DNA of 64,000 bases, from contig NZ_AZRW02000032.1 of assembly GCF_000512695.2 (NCBI RefSeq), forward strand, positions 1-64,000, in the 5' to 3' direction. The notes under the pieces are model-generated. The model was not told the origin of the DNA, made no database searches, and saw only the letters and a program-made list of their open reading frames with translations. Of this stretch, positions 1 to 8,802 are shown piece by piece. Position 1 is the first letter of the stretch; the number at the start of each line of letters is the position of its first letter. A program made the translations under genes and the position numbers. This stretch comes from Pseudomonas sp. QTF5. Lineage in GTDB: Bacteria; Pseudomonadota; Gammaproteobacteria; Pseudomonadales; Pseudomonadaceae.

Positions 1-33
1 AAACAGTATTGCAGAAAAGGGGGTAACCATAGA

Positions 34-62
34 TGTGGGAGCGGGCTTGCTCGCGAAGGCGG
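34..62. repeat. REP sequence (single)
   Basis: Contains GTGGGAGCGGGCTTGCTC followed by GCGAAGGCGG, the same core as the paired REP at 38077-38172 and the single copy at 12818. This is the common fluorescens-group REP type. It lies between the end of the upstream (unseen) gene and the flgF promoter. Confidence 0.8.
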
Positions 63-97
63 TAGCTCTGTCAACTCCAGACCAGCCTTTGCCACTT

Positions 98-121
98 ACC
101 GGCATAACACCGCCGGTTTTT
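98..121 (+). terminator. Rho-independent terminator upstream of flgF
   Basis: A perfect 6-bp stem ACCGGC/GCCGGT with an 8-nt loop is followed at once by a run of T. It probably ends the transcript of the upstream operon, which would be flgBCDE by family gene order but is not in the window. Confidence 0.6.
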
Positions 122-201
122 CGTCTTCGATACATTCCCCCAATCCCCCTCTGAACCCCTCAAGTCCTTTGTTTGCCGGGCCCGGCGCCGCCAGAAAAAA
201 G

Positions 202-218
202 TTGGTCTGCAAATTGCT
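202..218 (+). promoter_or_regulatory. RpoN (sigma-54) -24/-12 promoter for flgF operon
   Basis: TTGGTCTGCAAATTGCT places GG (204-205) and GC (216-217) at exact -24/-12 spacing, with a TTGCT -12 box. Transcription would start near 229, about 45 bp before flgF. FleQ- or FleR-dependent control is inferred from known Pseudomonas flagellar regulation. Confidence 0.7.
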
Positions 219-274
219 TATGGCTCAGCAGTACAGCGGTGGGCGGCAAACGTCCGGCATGCAGAGGAAAGAGT

Positions 275-1015
275 GTGGACAAGTACCTTTATGTGGCAAT
301 GACCGGCGCCAGCCAGAATGCACTGGCGCAGAAGGCTCATGCCAACAACCTGGCGAACATCTCTACCAACGGTTTTCAGAAGGACCTGGAACAGGCCCGT
401 TCGATGCCGGTGTTTGGTGACAGCTTTCCGGCGCGTGCGTTTGCCATGAGTGAGCGTCCTGCCACCGACTTCTCCCCGGGTGCGCTGGTGCAAACCGGTC
501 GCGACCTCGATGTCGCGGTGCAAGGCAACGGCTGGATCGCCGTGCAGAACCCCGATGGCGGCGAAAGCTACGTGCGCACCGGCAGCTTGAACGTTGATGC
601 TCTGGGCGTGCTGCGCGCCGGCAACGGTATGCCGGTGATGGGTAATGGTGGGCCGATTGCCGTGCCGCCCGAGCAGCAAGTCGAAGTCGGCGAAGACGGC
701 ACCATCAGTATTCGCGCGATGGGCGAAGGCCCGCGGGTGATGGCCGAAGTCGACCGCATCAAACTGGTCAACCCGGACTTCAAGAACATGACCAAAGGTC
801 TGGATGGTTCGATCCACACCAAGGACGGCAAGCCGGCGCAAGCCGATGCCAACGTCAAACTGGTGTCCGGGTTCCTGGAGTCGAGCAACGTCAATGCCGT
901 GGAAGAAATGACCTCGGTGCTGGCGCTGGCCAAGCAGTTCGAGCTACACATCAAGATGATGAACACCGCCAAAGACGATGACCAGGCCATGGCTCGGGTC
1001 TTGCAGATCAGCTAA
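275..1015 (+). CDS. flgF: Flagellar basal-body (proximal) rod protein FlgF
   Basis: Rod subunit of the flagellar basal body, exported by the flagellar type III system into the periplasm. The GTG start at 275 is chosen because AGAGGAAAGA sits just upstream and the protein then begins VDKYLYVAMTGASQN, the family N-terminus; an upstream ATG at 173 would add 34 unrelated residues. The 246-residue protein has the N-terminal rod motif (NNLANISTNGF) and the C-terminal FlgEFG helix (SSNVNAVEEMTSVLALAKQF). It is the first gene of flgFGHIJKL behind a sigma-54 promoter and is separated from flgG by 45 bp. Confidence 0.95.
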   Translation: MDKYLYVAMTGASQNALAQKAHANNLANISTNGFQKDLEQARSMPVFGDSFPARAFAMSERPATDFSPGALVQTGRDLDVAVQGNGWIAVQNPDGGESYVRTGSLNVDALGVLRAGNGMPVMGNGGPIAVPPEQQVEVGEDGTISIRAMGEGPRVMAEVDRIKLVNPDFKNMTKGLDGSIHTKDGKPAQADANVKLVSGFLESSNVNAVEEMTSVLALAKQFELHIKMMNTAKDDDQAMARVLQIS

Positions 1016-1060
1016 TTATCAGAACGTCGCGCCGTAAAACAGGCGCACGAGGAGAATCGA

Positions 1061-1846
1061 ATGCTTCCGGCTCTATGGGTTGCCAAAACAGGTCTGTCCG
1101 CCCAGGACACCAACCTCACCACCATTTCCAACAACCTGGCGAACGTATCGACCACGGGTTTCAAACGTGACCGCGCCGAGTTCCAGGACTTGCTGTATCA
1201 GATCAAACGCCAGCCAGGCGCCCAGTCGACCCAGGACAGCGAGTTGCCGTCGGGTCTGCAAGTGGGTACAGGTGTGCGCATTGTCGGCACCCAGAAAAAC
1301 TTCACCGCCGGTAGCTTGCAAACCACCGAGCAGCCGTTGGACATGGCCATCGACGGTCGCGGTTTCTTCCAGATTCTGCAGCCGGACGGCACCACGTCCT
1401 ACACCCGTGACGGTACGTTCCACCTGGATTCCAACGGCCAGATCGTGAACGCCAGCGGCTTCGCCCTGGAGCCGGCGATTGTCATTCCGAACGACGCTCA
1501 GACCTTCACCGTCGGCCGTGACGGCACCGTGTCCATCACCGTTGCCGGCAACCCGGCCTCCCAGGTGATCGGCAACCTGCAAACCGCCGACTTCATCAAC
1601 CCGGCCGGTCTGCAAGCGGTGGGCAATAACCTGTTCCTGGAAACCGCTGCCAGTGGCGCGCCGCAAGTCGGCACCCCGGGCCTCGCCGGTTTCGGCACCA
1701 CGCTGCAGAACACCCTGGAAACGTCCAACGTCAGCACCGTTGAAGAGATGGTCAACATGATCACCACTCAGCGCGCTTACGAGATGAACTCCAAGGTGAT
1801 CTCCACCGCCGACCAGATGCTCTCGTTCGTAACGCAGAATCTGTAA
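1061..1846 (+). CDS. flgG: Flagellar basal-body distal rod protein FlgG
   Basis: Distal rod subunit that crosses the P and L rings and carries the hook. It is 261 residues, the standard length. Visible are the N-terminal motif NNLANVSTTGFKRDRAEFQD, the central hypervariable beta domain, and the C-terminal ETSNVSTVEEMVNMITTQRA helix shared by axial proteins. A strong ribosome site (GAGGAGAA) precedes ATG 1061. It is paralogous to the FlgF gene just upstream and is co-transcribed with it. Identification is secure. Confidence 0.97.
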   Translation: MLPALWVAKTGLSAQDTNLTTISNNLANVSTTGFKRDRAEFQDLLYQIKRQPGAQSTQDSELPSGLQVGTGVRIVGTQKNFTAGSLQTTEQPLDMAIDGRGFFQILQPDGTTSYTRDGTFHLDSNGQIVNASGFALEPAIVIPNDAQTFTVGRDGTVSITVAGNPASQVIGNLQTADFINPAGLQAVGNNLFLETAASGAPQVGTPGLAGFGTTLQNTLETSNVSTVEEMVNMITTQRAYEMNSKVISTADQMLSFVTQNL

Positions 1847-1898
1847 TCAAGTCTATGAGGCGGTCATGAGGCCGCCTGCAACACCGTGAGGTAGGGTC

Positions 1899-2594
1899 AT
1901 GAATCGCTTTGTATCTGTTCTGGCACTGAGTGGGGCCGTTGTGCTCGCGGGCTGCGTCGCTCCGCCGCCCAAGCCCAATGACCCTTACTACGCCCCGGTG
2001 TTGCCGCGCACGCCGCTGCCGGCTGCCGCCAATAACGGCTCGATTTATCAGGCCGGTTTCGAACAGAACCTGTACAGCGACCGCAAGGCATTCCGGGTCG
2101 GTGACATCATCACCATCACCCTGAACGAGCGCACCCAGGCGAGCAAGAACGCCAACTCGCAGATCGACAAGAACAGCAAGACCGACATCGGTCTGAGCTC
2201 GTTTTTCGGGGGTGGCCTGAGCACCAGTGATCCAGTGGGCAGCGGTAGTCTGAGTCTGGACGTCGGTTATGAAGGTGACCGCGCCACCAAGGGCGACAGC
2301 AAGTCCGGCCAGAGCAACAGCCTGACCGGTTCGATCACCGTGACCGTCGCCGACGTGTTGCCCAACGGCATCATCGCCGTGCGCGGCGAGAAGTGGCTGA
2401 CCCTCAACACCGGTGATGAGCTGGTGCGGATTGCCGGCCTCGTTCGCGCCGATGACATCGCCACCGACAACACCGTGTCGTCGACCCGCGTCGCCGATGC
2501 ACGCATCACCTATTCGGGCACCGGTGCGTTTGCCGATGCGAGTCAGCCAGGCTGGTTCGACCGTTTCTTCCTCAGCCCGCTGTTCCCTTTCTAG
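1899..2594 (+). CDS. flgH: Flagellar L-ring lipoprotein FlgH
   Basis: Outer-membrane L-ring subunit, the bushing around the distal rod. Residues 1-18 form a lipoprotein signal peptide ending in LAGC, so Cys19 is the predicted lipidated residue. The conserved FlgH core follows: [19 protein letters not shown], then [20 protein letters not shown] and [13 protein letters not shown]. The 231-residue length is typical. It lies 52 bp after flgG and directly before flgI; its TAG stop immediately precedes alternative upstream starts of flgI, so translation is probably coupled. Confidence 0.97.
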   Translation: MNRFVSVLALSGAVVLAGCVAPPPKPNDPYYAPVLPRTPLPAAANNGSIYQAGFEQNLYSDRKAFRVGDIITITLNERTQASKNANSQIDKNSKTDIGLSSFFGGGLSTSDPVGSGSLSLDVGYEGDRATKGDSKSGQSNSLTGSITVTVADVLPNGIIAVRGEKWLTLNTGDELVRIAGLVRADDIATDNTVSSTRVADARITYSGTGAFADASQPGWFDRFFLSPLFPF

Positions 2595-2612
2595 GTGGCT
2601 TCTCTGGTGAGC

Positions 2613-3722
2613 ATGTTGAACTTCAAACACCTGATAGTGGGCGCTCTGTTGCTGTCCGCGACATTCGACGCTCAAGCCGAGCGGCTGAAGGACATCGCCA
2701 GTATTTCCGGCGTGCGTTCCAACCAATTGATCGGCTACGGCCTGGTGGTCGGGCTTAACGGCACCGGTGACCAGACGACCCAGACCCCGTTCACCCTGCA
2801 GACCTTCAACAACATGCTTTCGCAGTTCGGCATCAAGGTGCCGGCAGGTTCAGGCAATGTGCAGTTGAAGAACGTCGCGGCGGTATCGATCAGTGCCGAC
2901 TTGCCAGCGTTCGCCAAGCCGGGTCAGCAGGTGGATATCACTGTGGCGTCCATCGGTAACTCCAAGAGCCTGCGTGGCGGCACCTTGCTGCTGACGCCGC
3001 TCAAAGGTATCGATGGCAACGTCTACGCCGTCGCTCAGGGCAACCTGGTGGTCGGCGGTTTCGATGCTGAAGGTCGTGACGGTTCGAAGATCACTGTCAA
3101 CGTTCCGTCAGCCGGTCGCATCCCTGGCGGTGCATCGGTCGAGCGTGCAGTGCCAAGCGGTTTCAATCAGGGCAACAGCCTGACCCTGAACCTCAACCGT
3201 TCGGACTTCACCACCGCCAAGCGTATCGTCGACAAGATCAACAACATGCTCGGCCCTGGCGTCGCCCAGGCCATCGACGGTGGTTCGATCCGTGTGACTG
3301 CGCCACTCGATCCGAGCCAGAGGGTCGACTATTTGTCGATCCTCGAAAACCTCGAAGTCGACCCGGGTCAGGCGGTGGCGAAAGTCATCATCAACTCGCG
3401 CACCGGCACCATCGTGATCGGCCAGAACGTCAAGGTTTCCCCGGCCGCCGTGACCCACGGCAGCCTGACCGTAACCATCACCGAAGACCCGATCGTCAGC
3501 CAGCCCGGCCCTCTGTCCAACGGGCAGACGGCGGTCGTGCCGCGTTCGCGGGTCAATGCTCAGCAAGAAGCCAAGCCGATGTTCAAGTTCGGCCCGGGCA
3601 CTACCCTCGACGAAATCGTCCGAGCGGTGAACCAGGTCGGCGCGGCGCCGGGTGACTTGATGGCGATTCTCGAAGCGCTGAAGCAGGCCGGTGCGTTGCA
3701 AGCCGACCTGATCGTGATCTGA
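2613..3722 (+). CDS. flgI: Flagellar P-ring protein FlgI
   Basis: Periplasmic P-ring subunit assembled around the rod with the help of FlgA (not in the window). ATG 2613 gives a Sec signal peptide ([20 protein letters not shown]) cleaved after AQA and 369 residues, matching P. aeruginosa FlgI. GTG codons at 2595 and 2607 are in frame but would only lengthen the signal peptide. The mature protein opens [20 protein letters not shown] and ends with the conserved [15 protein letters not shown]. It is the fourth gene of the flgF operon. Confidence 0.96.
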   Translation: MLNFKHLIVGALLLSATFDAQAERLKDIASISGVRSNQLIGYGLVVGLNGTGDQTTQTPFTLQTFNNMLSQFGIKVPAGSGNVQLKNVAAVSISADLPAFAKPGQQVDITVASIGNSKSLRGGTLLLTPLKGIDGNVYAVAQGNLVVGGFDAEGRDGSKITVNVPSAGRIPGGASVERAVPSGFNQGNSLTLNLNRSDFTTAKRIVDKINNMLGPGVAQAIDGGSIRVTAPLDPSQRVDYLSILENLEVDPGQAVAKVIINSRTGTIVIGQNVKVSPAAVTHGSLTVTITEDPIVSQPGPLSNGQTAVVPRSRVNAQQEAKPMFKFGPGTTLDEIVRAVNQVGAAPGDLMAILEALKQAGALQADLIVI

Positions 3723-3733
3723 GGACGGCGACC

Positions 3734-5044
3734 ATGGATATGCGCAAAAGCGGTCTAGTCAGCAGCAGCGATTCGGGTTCCTACTCGGACTTGAACCGTC
3801 TGAACCAGCTCAAGGTCGGCGACAAGAACAGCGATGCGAACATGCGCAAAGTGGCGCAGGAATTCGAATCGCTGTTCCTCGGTGAAATGCTCAAGTCCAT
3901 GCGCTCGGCCACCGAAGCGTTGGGTCAGGACAACCCGCTCAACACGCCAGCAGCCAAGCAATACCAGGAAATGTACGACCAGCAGTTGGCCGTTTCCATG
4001 TCTCGCGAAGGCGGCGGTATTGGCCTGGCTGACGTGCTGATGCGCCAGATGTCGAAGAACAAACCGATGGCACCGGGTGAGGCCGCGGCAGCGTCTGCCG
4101 CCAAGCAAGCTGCCGCGAAAGCCGCTGTGGAAACGCCGATTGCCGCTGGCACAGTCGCCACCAACGGGCCGCTGTCGCGTCTCAATGGTGAGCGCCCGTT
4201 GTGGGCTTCGCGCTCGGTGAAGACGCCGACAAGCGCGGGCGAGGGCGCTCATCGCAATGACATGGCGCTGATCAATCAGCGGCGTCTGGCGCTGCCGCCG
4301 AAACTGGCCGATCGTTTGCTCGCCGGGCTGGTGCCCTCTGCATCTGTATCGACATCGACCACGGCGGCGACCGCCACCGTGGCGTTGAACAATATCCAGG
4401 TGCCGCAGAGCACCAAGACCGGTTCCGGTCCCCTGTACAACGGCGATTGGCTGACTGCGCAAACGGATACAGCAGCCAGCGGGCGCCTGCAGATTTATGG
4501 TCGTGCCATGGCTCAAATACCCCTGGCACCGCCGAAGAAAGCCTTCAGTTCCGCTGATGAATTCGTCAACACCATGCTTCCGATGGCCAAAGAAGCCGCC
4601 GATCGTATCGGTGTCGATCCGCGTTACCTGGTAGCTCAGGCTGCGTTGGAAACCGGTTGGGGCAAATCGGTCATGCGCGCCCAGGATGGCAGTAGCAGCC
4701 ACAACCTGTTCGGTATCAAGGCCAGCAGTAGCTGGAAGGGCGATTCGGCGAGGGCGATCACCAGCGAATTCAGAAACGGCGAGATGGTCAAGGAGACGGC
4801 CGAGTTCCGTTCCTACGCCTCTTACAAAGACAGCTTCCATGACCTTGTTACGCTGCTGCAAAGCAATAATCGCTATCAAGATGTGCTGAAGTCGGCCGAT
4901 AACCCAGAACAGTTTGTACGCGAGTTGCAAAAAGCCGGGTATGCCACCGACCCGGATTACGCAAGCAAGATTTCGCAGATAGCCAAGCAGATGACGAGTT
5001 ACCAAAACTACGCTGCGGCGGGCGCTTCCACCACGCCTTTATAG
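3734..5044 (+). CDS. flgJ: FlgJ: rod-cap protein with peptidoglycan hydrolase domain
   Basis: Bifunctional protein that caps the growing rod and opens the peptidoglycan. Residues 35-105 are the rod-binding domain (AQEFESLFLGEMLKSMRSAT). Residues about 115-270 are a low-complexity Ala/Thr/Ser linker, and 275-430 are a glucosaminidase-type domain with AQAALETGWGKS, where Glu306 is the predicted catalytic acid. At 436 residues it is slightly longer than the roughly 400 usual in Pseudomonas, mostly in the linker. No signal peptide is present, as expected for type III export. It sits between flgI and flgK. Confidence 0.95.
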   Translation: MDMRKSGLVSSSDSGSYSDLNRLNQLKVGDKNSDANMRKVAQEFESLFLGEMLKSMRSATEALGQDNPLNTPAAKQYQEMYDQQLAVSMSREGGGIGLADVLMRQMSKNKPMAPGEAAAASAAKQAAAKAAVETPIAAGTVATNGPLSRLNGERPLWASRSVKTPTSAGEGAHRNDMALINQRRLALPPKLADRLLAGLVPSASVSTSTTAATATVALNNIQVPQSTKTGSGPLYNGDWLTAQTDTAASGRLQIYGRAMAQIPLAPPKKAFSSADEFVNTMLPMAKEAADRIGVDPRYLVAQAALETGWGKSVMRAQDGSSSHNLFGIKASSSWKGDSARAITSEFRNGEMVKETAEFRSYASYKDSFHDLVTLLQSNNRYQDVLKSADNPEQFVRELQKAGYATDPDYASKISQIAKQMTSYQNYAAAGASTTPL

Positions 5045-5067
5045 GCACAAGGTATAAGGTTTGAACC

Positions 5068-7128
5068 ATGAGTTTGCTCAATATCGGGATGTCGGGTTTA
5101 TCCGCTAGCCAAACCTCGTTGATGGTGACCGGCAATAACATTGCCAACGCCGACACCGCCGGCTACTCGCGTCAGCAAACCGTGCAGGGCAGCAAGGCCT
5201 CGAATCCGTTCGGCAATCTCTACATTGGCAGCGGTACGACCCTCGCCGATGTGCGTCGGGTGTACAACAGCTACCTCGATGCGCAACTGCAGACGACCAC
5301 CTCGCTCAACAGCGACTCGGCTGCCTACGCCGGGCAGATCAGCCCGCTCGATGCGTTGCTGTCGGACAGCGGCACAGGCCTCAATGGCGCCTTGACCAAG
5401 TTCTTCGCCTCGGTACAGAACGTCAACGCCAAGCCGGGCGACGATGCTTCCCGCCAACTGCTGCTCAGCGATGCGCAAGCCTTGAGCAACCGGTTCAACT
5501 CGATCTCCAGCCAGTTGACGACGCAGAACGCCAACATTAACGGCAACCTGGAGGACATGGCTGATCAGGTCAACAAACTGGCCACCACCGTGGCCCAGTT
5601 GAACCAGAAGATCTCCGAAATTTCCAACGCCGGCGGCCAGCCCAACGACTTGCTCGATGCGCGCAATGACGCCGTACGTCAATTGTCGACCTTCACCGGC
5701 GCGCAAGTGATCGAACGTGGCGGTAACCTCGACATTTACCTGGGCAGCGGTCAGCCGCTGGTCATGGGCAGCACTGCCAGCAAGCTGGAAGTGGTGCCGA
5801 GCAAAAATGACCCGTCGCGTTCGGCCGTTCAGCTCAATCGCGGCTCGAGCACCATCGACATTACCTCGGTGATGACCGGTGGCGAGATGGGCGGTTTGCT
5901 GCGCTATCGCAGCACCGTACTGGACCCGGCCATGAACGAGCTGGGGCGTGTGGCGCTGGTCGTCGCCGATCAGATGAACACCATTCAGGCCCAAGGCATC
6001 GACAAGAACGGTGACTTCGGTTCGAACCTGTTCAGCAGCATCAACAGTGCCACGCAGATGGCCCAGCGCAGCATCGCCACGGTCGGCAACAGCACGGGCT
6101 CGGGCAATTTCGACGTGACCATCGAGGACAGCGGCGCGCTGACCCTCAACGATTACAAAGTCACGTTCACCAGCGCCACTGACTACACCTTGCAGCGTCT
6201 GCCTGAAGGCACCGCCATGGGCGCGTTCAGTACGCTGACCACGCCGCCGCCGGTGATCGATGGTTTCTCCATGACGCTCTCCGGTGGCACCGCAGCGGCG
6301 GGTGACACCTTCAAGATCACGCCGACCCGCAATGCAGCGACCGACATCGAAATTGAGATGACCGACCCCCTGCGTCTGGCCATCGCAGCACCGTTGGGCG
6401 CGGCAATCGCTTCTGGCAGCAGCGGCACATTGACGATTCCGGCCAGCGGTCAACCGACCCTGACCACGCAGTTCGATATCTACGATTCCGCCACAACCCT
6501 GGCCATTCAGAACGGCCTGAAGACTTCGACTCCGGTCAAAGTGGTGTTCGGTGCCACCGGTGGCACCACCCAGACTTACCAGTTGCTCGACGCCCAGGGT
6601 AATGAACTCAGCAACGGCACCATCGTGCCTGGCCAGAACAATACACTGAGCCTGACCATTCCACTGGTCGACGCCAGCGGTGCCGCGATCAATGATCCAG
6701 GACCGCCAATCGTGCAGCGTACTGCATCGTTCGATATGACCGTGGCCGGTTCGCCAGGTGACGGCACCGCGATCAACGTGACGCTCAGCCAGCCGGGCAC
6801 TCTGGACAACCGCAACGGCACCGTACTGGCCGGCTTGCAGACCCGGAAGACCGTGGATACCGGTTCGGTCAGCAGTGGCATTTCCCTGACCGACGCCTAC
6901 GGCAAGCTGGTCGAGGGCGTCGGCGCCAAAGCCGCGCAAGGCAAGCTCGACAGCGCTGCCACCGAAGCAATCCTGGCCAACGCCAAGACCGCTCGCGATT
7001 CGCTGTCGGGTGTCGACCTCGATGAGGAAACCGGCAACCTGGTCAAATATCAGCAGTACTACACCGCGTCTTCGCAGATCATCAAGGCTGCGCAGGAAAT
7101 CTTCAGCACACTGATCAACAGTCTTTAA
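5068..7128 (+). CDS. flgK: Flagellar hook-associated protein 1 FlgK
   Basis: First hook-filament junction protein. Residues 1-110 carry the conserved N-terminal part (LLNIGMSGLSASQTSLMVTG, NNIANADTAGYSRQ) and the extreme C-terminus the pairing helix (NLVKYQQYYTASSQIIKAAQ). Between them, around 345-420, is a beta-rich insertion (YKVTFTSATDYTLQ, DGFSMTLSGGTAAAGDTF) that recurs in FlgL. The 686-residue length is normal for Pseudomonas. It starts 23 bp after flgJ and is followed 13 bp later by flgL. Confidence 0.97.
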   Translation: MSLLNIGMSGLSASQTSLMVTGNNIANADTAGYSRQQTVQGSKASNPFGNLYIGSGTTLADVRRVYNSYLDAQLQTTTSLNSDSAAYAGQISPLDALLSDSGTGLNGALTKFFASVQNVNAKPGDDASRQLLLSDAQALSNRFNSISSQLTTQNANINGNLEDMADQVNKLATTVAQLNQKISEISNAGGQPNDLLDARNDAVRQLSTFTGAQVIERGGNLDIYLGSGQPLVMGSTASKLEVVPSKNDPSRSAVQLNRGSSTIDITSVMTGGEMGGLLRYRSTVLDPAMNELGRVALVVADQMNTIQAQGIDKNGDFGSNLFSSINSATQMAQRSIATVGNSTGSGNFDVTIEDSGALTLNDYKVTFTSATDYTLQRLPEGTAMGAFSTLTTPPPVIDGFSMTLSGGTAAAGDTFKITPTRNAATDIEIEMTDPLRLAIAAPLGAAIASGSSGTLTIPASGQPTLTTQFDIYDSATTLAIQNGLKTSTPVKVVFGATGGTTQTYQLLDAQGNELSNGTIVPGQNNTLSLTIPLVDASGAAINDPGPPIVQRTASFDMTVAGSPGDGTAINVTLSQPGTLDNRNGTVLAGLQTRKTVDTGSVSSGISLTDAYGKLVEGVGAKAAQGKLDSAATEAILANAKTARDSLSGVDLDEETGNLVKYQQYYTASSQIIKAAQEIFSTLINSL

Positions 7129-7141
7129 GGAGTCGTAGCCC

Positions 7142-8707
7142 ATGCGCATTTCTACCGCCCAGTTTTACGAGTCCTCAGCTGCCAACTATCAGAAGAATTT
7201 CGCCAACGTGGTCAAGAGCAGCGAAGAGGCCAGCAGCCTGGTTCGCATCAAAACCGCTGCCGACGATCCGGTCGGTGCTTCGCGTTTGCTGCAATTGGGG
7301 CAGCAGGCTTCGATGCTCGATCAGTACGAGGCCAATACCAATACCATCAAAGCGACCCTCGGTACCGCCGAAGCGGTGATGACCAACATCAACAGCGTGC
7401 TGCAGCGCGCCAGGGAACTGGCCGTTGGCGCGGGCAACGCCGGTTATACCGACGAAGACCGCCAGGCCAACGCTTCGGAGTTGGGGCAGATCGAAGAGCA
7501 ATTGCTGAGCCTGATGAACAGCAAGGACGAGAACGGCAAATACATCTTCGCCGGCTCCAAGGGCGACACCGTGCCGTTCACGCGCAACAACGATGGCACC
7601 TACAGCTACAACGGTGATCAGGTAACGCTTGACCTGGCGATCGGCGATACCATGTCGATGGCCACCAACAGCACTGGTTGGGACGCGTTCCAGAAGGCAA
7701 TCAACACCAGCCGCAGCGAGGTCACCATGACCGCGCCGGCCGTGGATGACGGCCGCGTCACCCTGTCCGATGGCCAGGTGTCGTCGAACGTCACCTACAA
7801 CAGCAAGTTCCGTAGCGGCGAGCCGTACACCGTAGACTTTGTCAGCGGTACGCAGTTGCTGATCACTGATTCGTCCGGTAACGACGTGACCGCCGAAGCC
7901 AGTCAGGGCGGCGCGTTCGATCCAGCCAGCAAGTCCGGTCAGGCCGTGACTTTCCGTGGCGTCGAACTGACTCTGAATATCAATCTGAGCGCCGGCGACA
8001 CGGCGGCTACCGTGTTGCCGGGCCACACCTTTACTCTGGCGGCCAAACCGGACACTTTCACCGCAACCGCCAGCCCAGGCAATACTTCGACGGCGCAGAT
8101 CACCGACAGCAGTATCACTGATTCAGCGGCTTACCACGCCAGCTTTCCGAGCGGTTCGGCGATCCTGAAGTTCACCAGCGCCACTGACTTTGAACTGTAC
8201 GCAGCGCCTTTGACGGCCAACAGCAGCCCGGTGTCTTCCGGGACCATGGTTGGCAGCGTCGCCACCGCATCGGGTGTGAGCTTCACCGTGAGTGGTACCC
8301 CGGCTGCCGACGATCAGTTCAGCATCGCGGTCAATACTCATGAAACCCAGAACATTCTGGACACTGTGAGTCAGTTGAAAACCGCACTGAATACGCCAAC
8401 CAACGGTGATGCCATCGCCACTCAGAAATTGCAGGCATCATTGGCTTCCGGCATTGCCAACCTGGCCAGCGGCATCGATCAGTTGTCCAGCGCCTTGAGT
8501 TCGGTCGGTGGTCGCGGTGCTGCCCTGGAAACCCAAAGCGATACCAACCAGAGCTTGAAGCTGGCCAATGCTCAGACCCAGTCGTCGATCCGTGATTCTG
8601 ATCCGGCGGAAGTGATGACCCGTCTGACCTTGCAACAAACCATGTTGCAGGCCTCGCAACTGGCCTTCAGCAAGATTGCTCAGTTGGGCCTGTTCAACAA
8701 GGTCTGA
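7142..8707 (+). CDS. flgL: Flagellar hook-associated protein 3 FlgL
   Basis: Second junction protein, joining FlgK to the flagellin filament. It begins MRISTAQFYESSAANYQKNF and ends with the flagellin-like helix LTLQQTMLQASQLAFSKIAQ. TAAGGAGT is the ribosome site. The 521-residue length is about 80 more than P. aeruginosa FlgL as I remember it. The excess lies in residues about 225-400, where two diverged copies of the module seen in FlgK follow each other. It is the last gene of the flg operon; a GC hairpin follows at 8754-8781. Confidence 0.95.
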   Translation: MRISTAQFYESSAANYQKNFANVVKSSEEASSLVRIKTAADDPVGASRLLQLGQQASMLDQYEANTNTIKATLGTAEAVMTNINSVLQRARELAVGAGNAGYTDEDRQANASELGQIEEQLLSLMNSKDENGKYIFAGSKGDTVPFTRNNDGTYSYNGDQVTLDLAIGDTMSMATNSTGWDAFQKAINTSRSEVTMTAPAVDDGRVTLSDGQVSSNVTYNSKFRSGEPYTVDFVSGTQLLITDSSGNDVTAEASQGGAFDPASKSGQAVTFRGVELTLNINLSAGDTAATVLPGHTFTLAAKPDTFTATASPGNTSTAQITDSSITDSAAYHASFPSGSAILKFTSATDFELYAAPLTANSSPVSSGTMVGSVATASGVSFTVSGTPAADDQFSIAVNTHETQNILDTVSQLKTALNTPTNGDAIATQKLQASLASGIANLASGIDQLSSALSSVGGRGAALETQSDTNQSLKLANAQTQSSIRDSDPAEVMTRLTLQQTMLQASQLAFSKIAQLGLFNKV

Positions 8708-8753
8708 GCCTGCGCCTGCCGAGCAGCCAACCGTCTTTTTTTAAGCGGTTCCG

Positions 8754-8781
8754 GGGCCTCTGCCTGAAAGGGTAGAGGCCC
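8754..8781 (+). terminator. Strong hairpin between flgL and fgt1 (possible attenuator or terminator)
   Basis: An 11-bp stem GGGCCTCTGCC/GGTAGAGGCCC (one G-T pair) with loop TGAAAG ends 21 bp before the glycosyltransferase start. No T-run follows on the + strand; a T-rich tract (TTTTTTT at 8736-8742) lies upstream instead. It may stabilise the flg mRNA end or partly separate flgL from fgt1. Confidence 0.4.
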
Positions 8782-8802
8782 GCCGCTCGAGAGTTTCCCG
8801 CC

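Noticed and set aside
5098-7149. Open frame of 683 codons on the minus strand opposite flgK
   Set aside because: It is the antisense shadow of a high-GC gene: FlgK on the + strand is unmistakable, and the reverse product has no recognisable domain and is His/Arg/Gln-rich as such shadows are.
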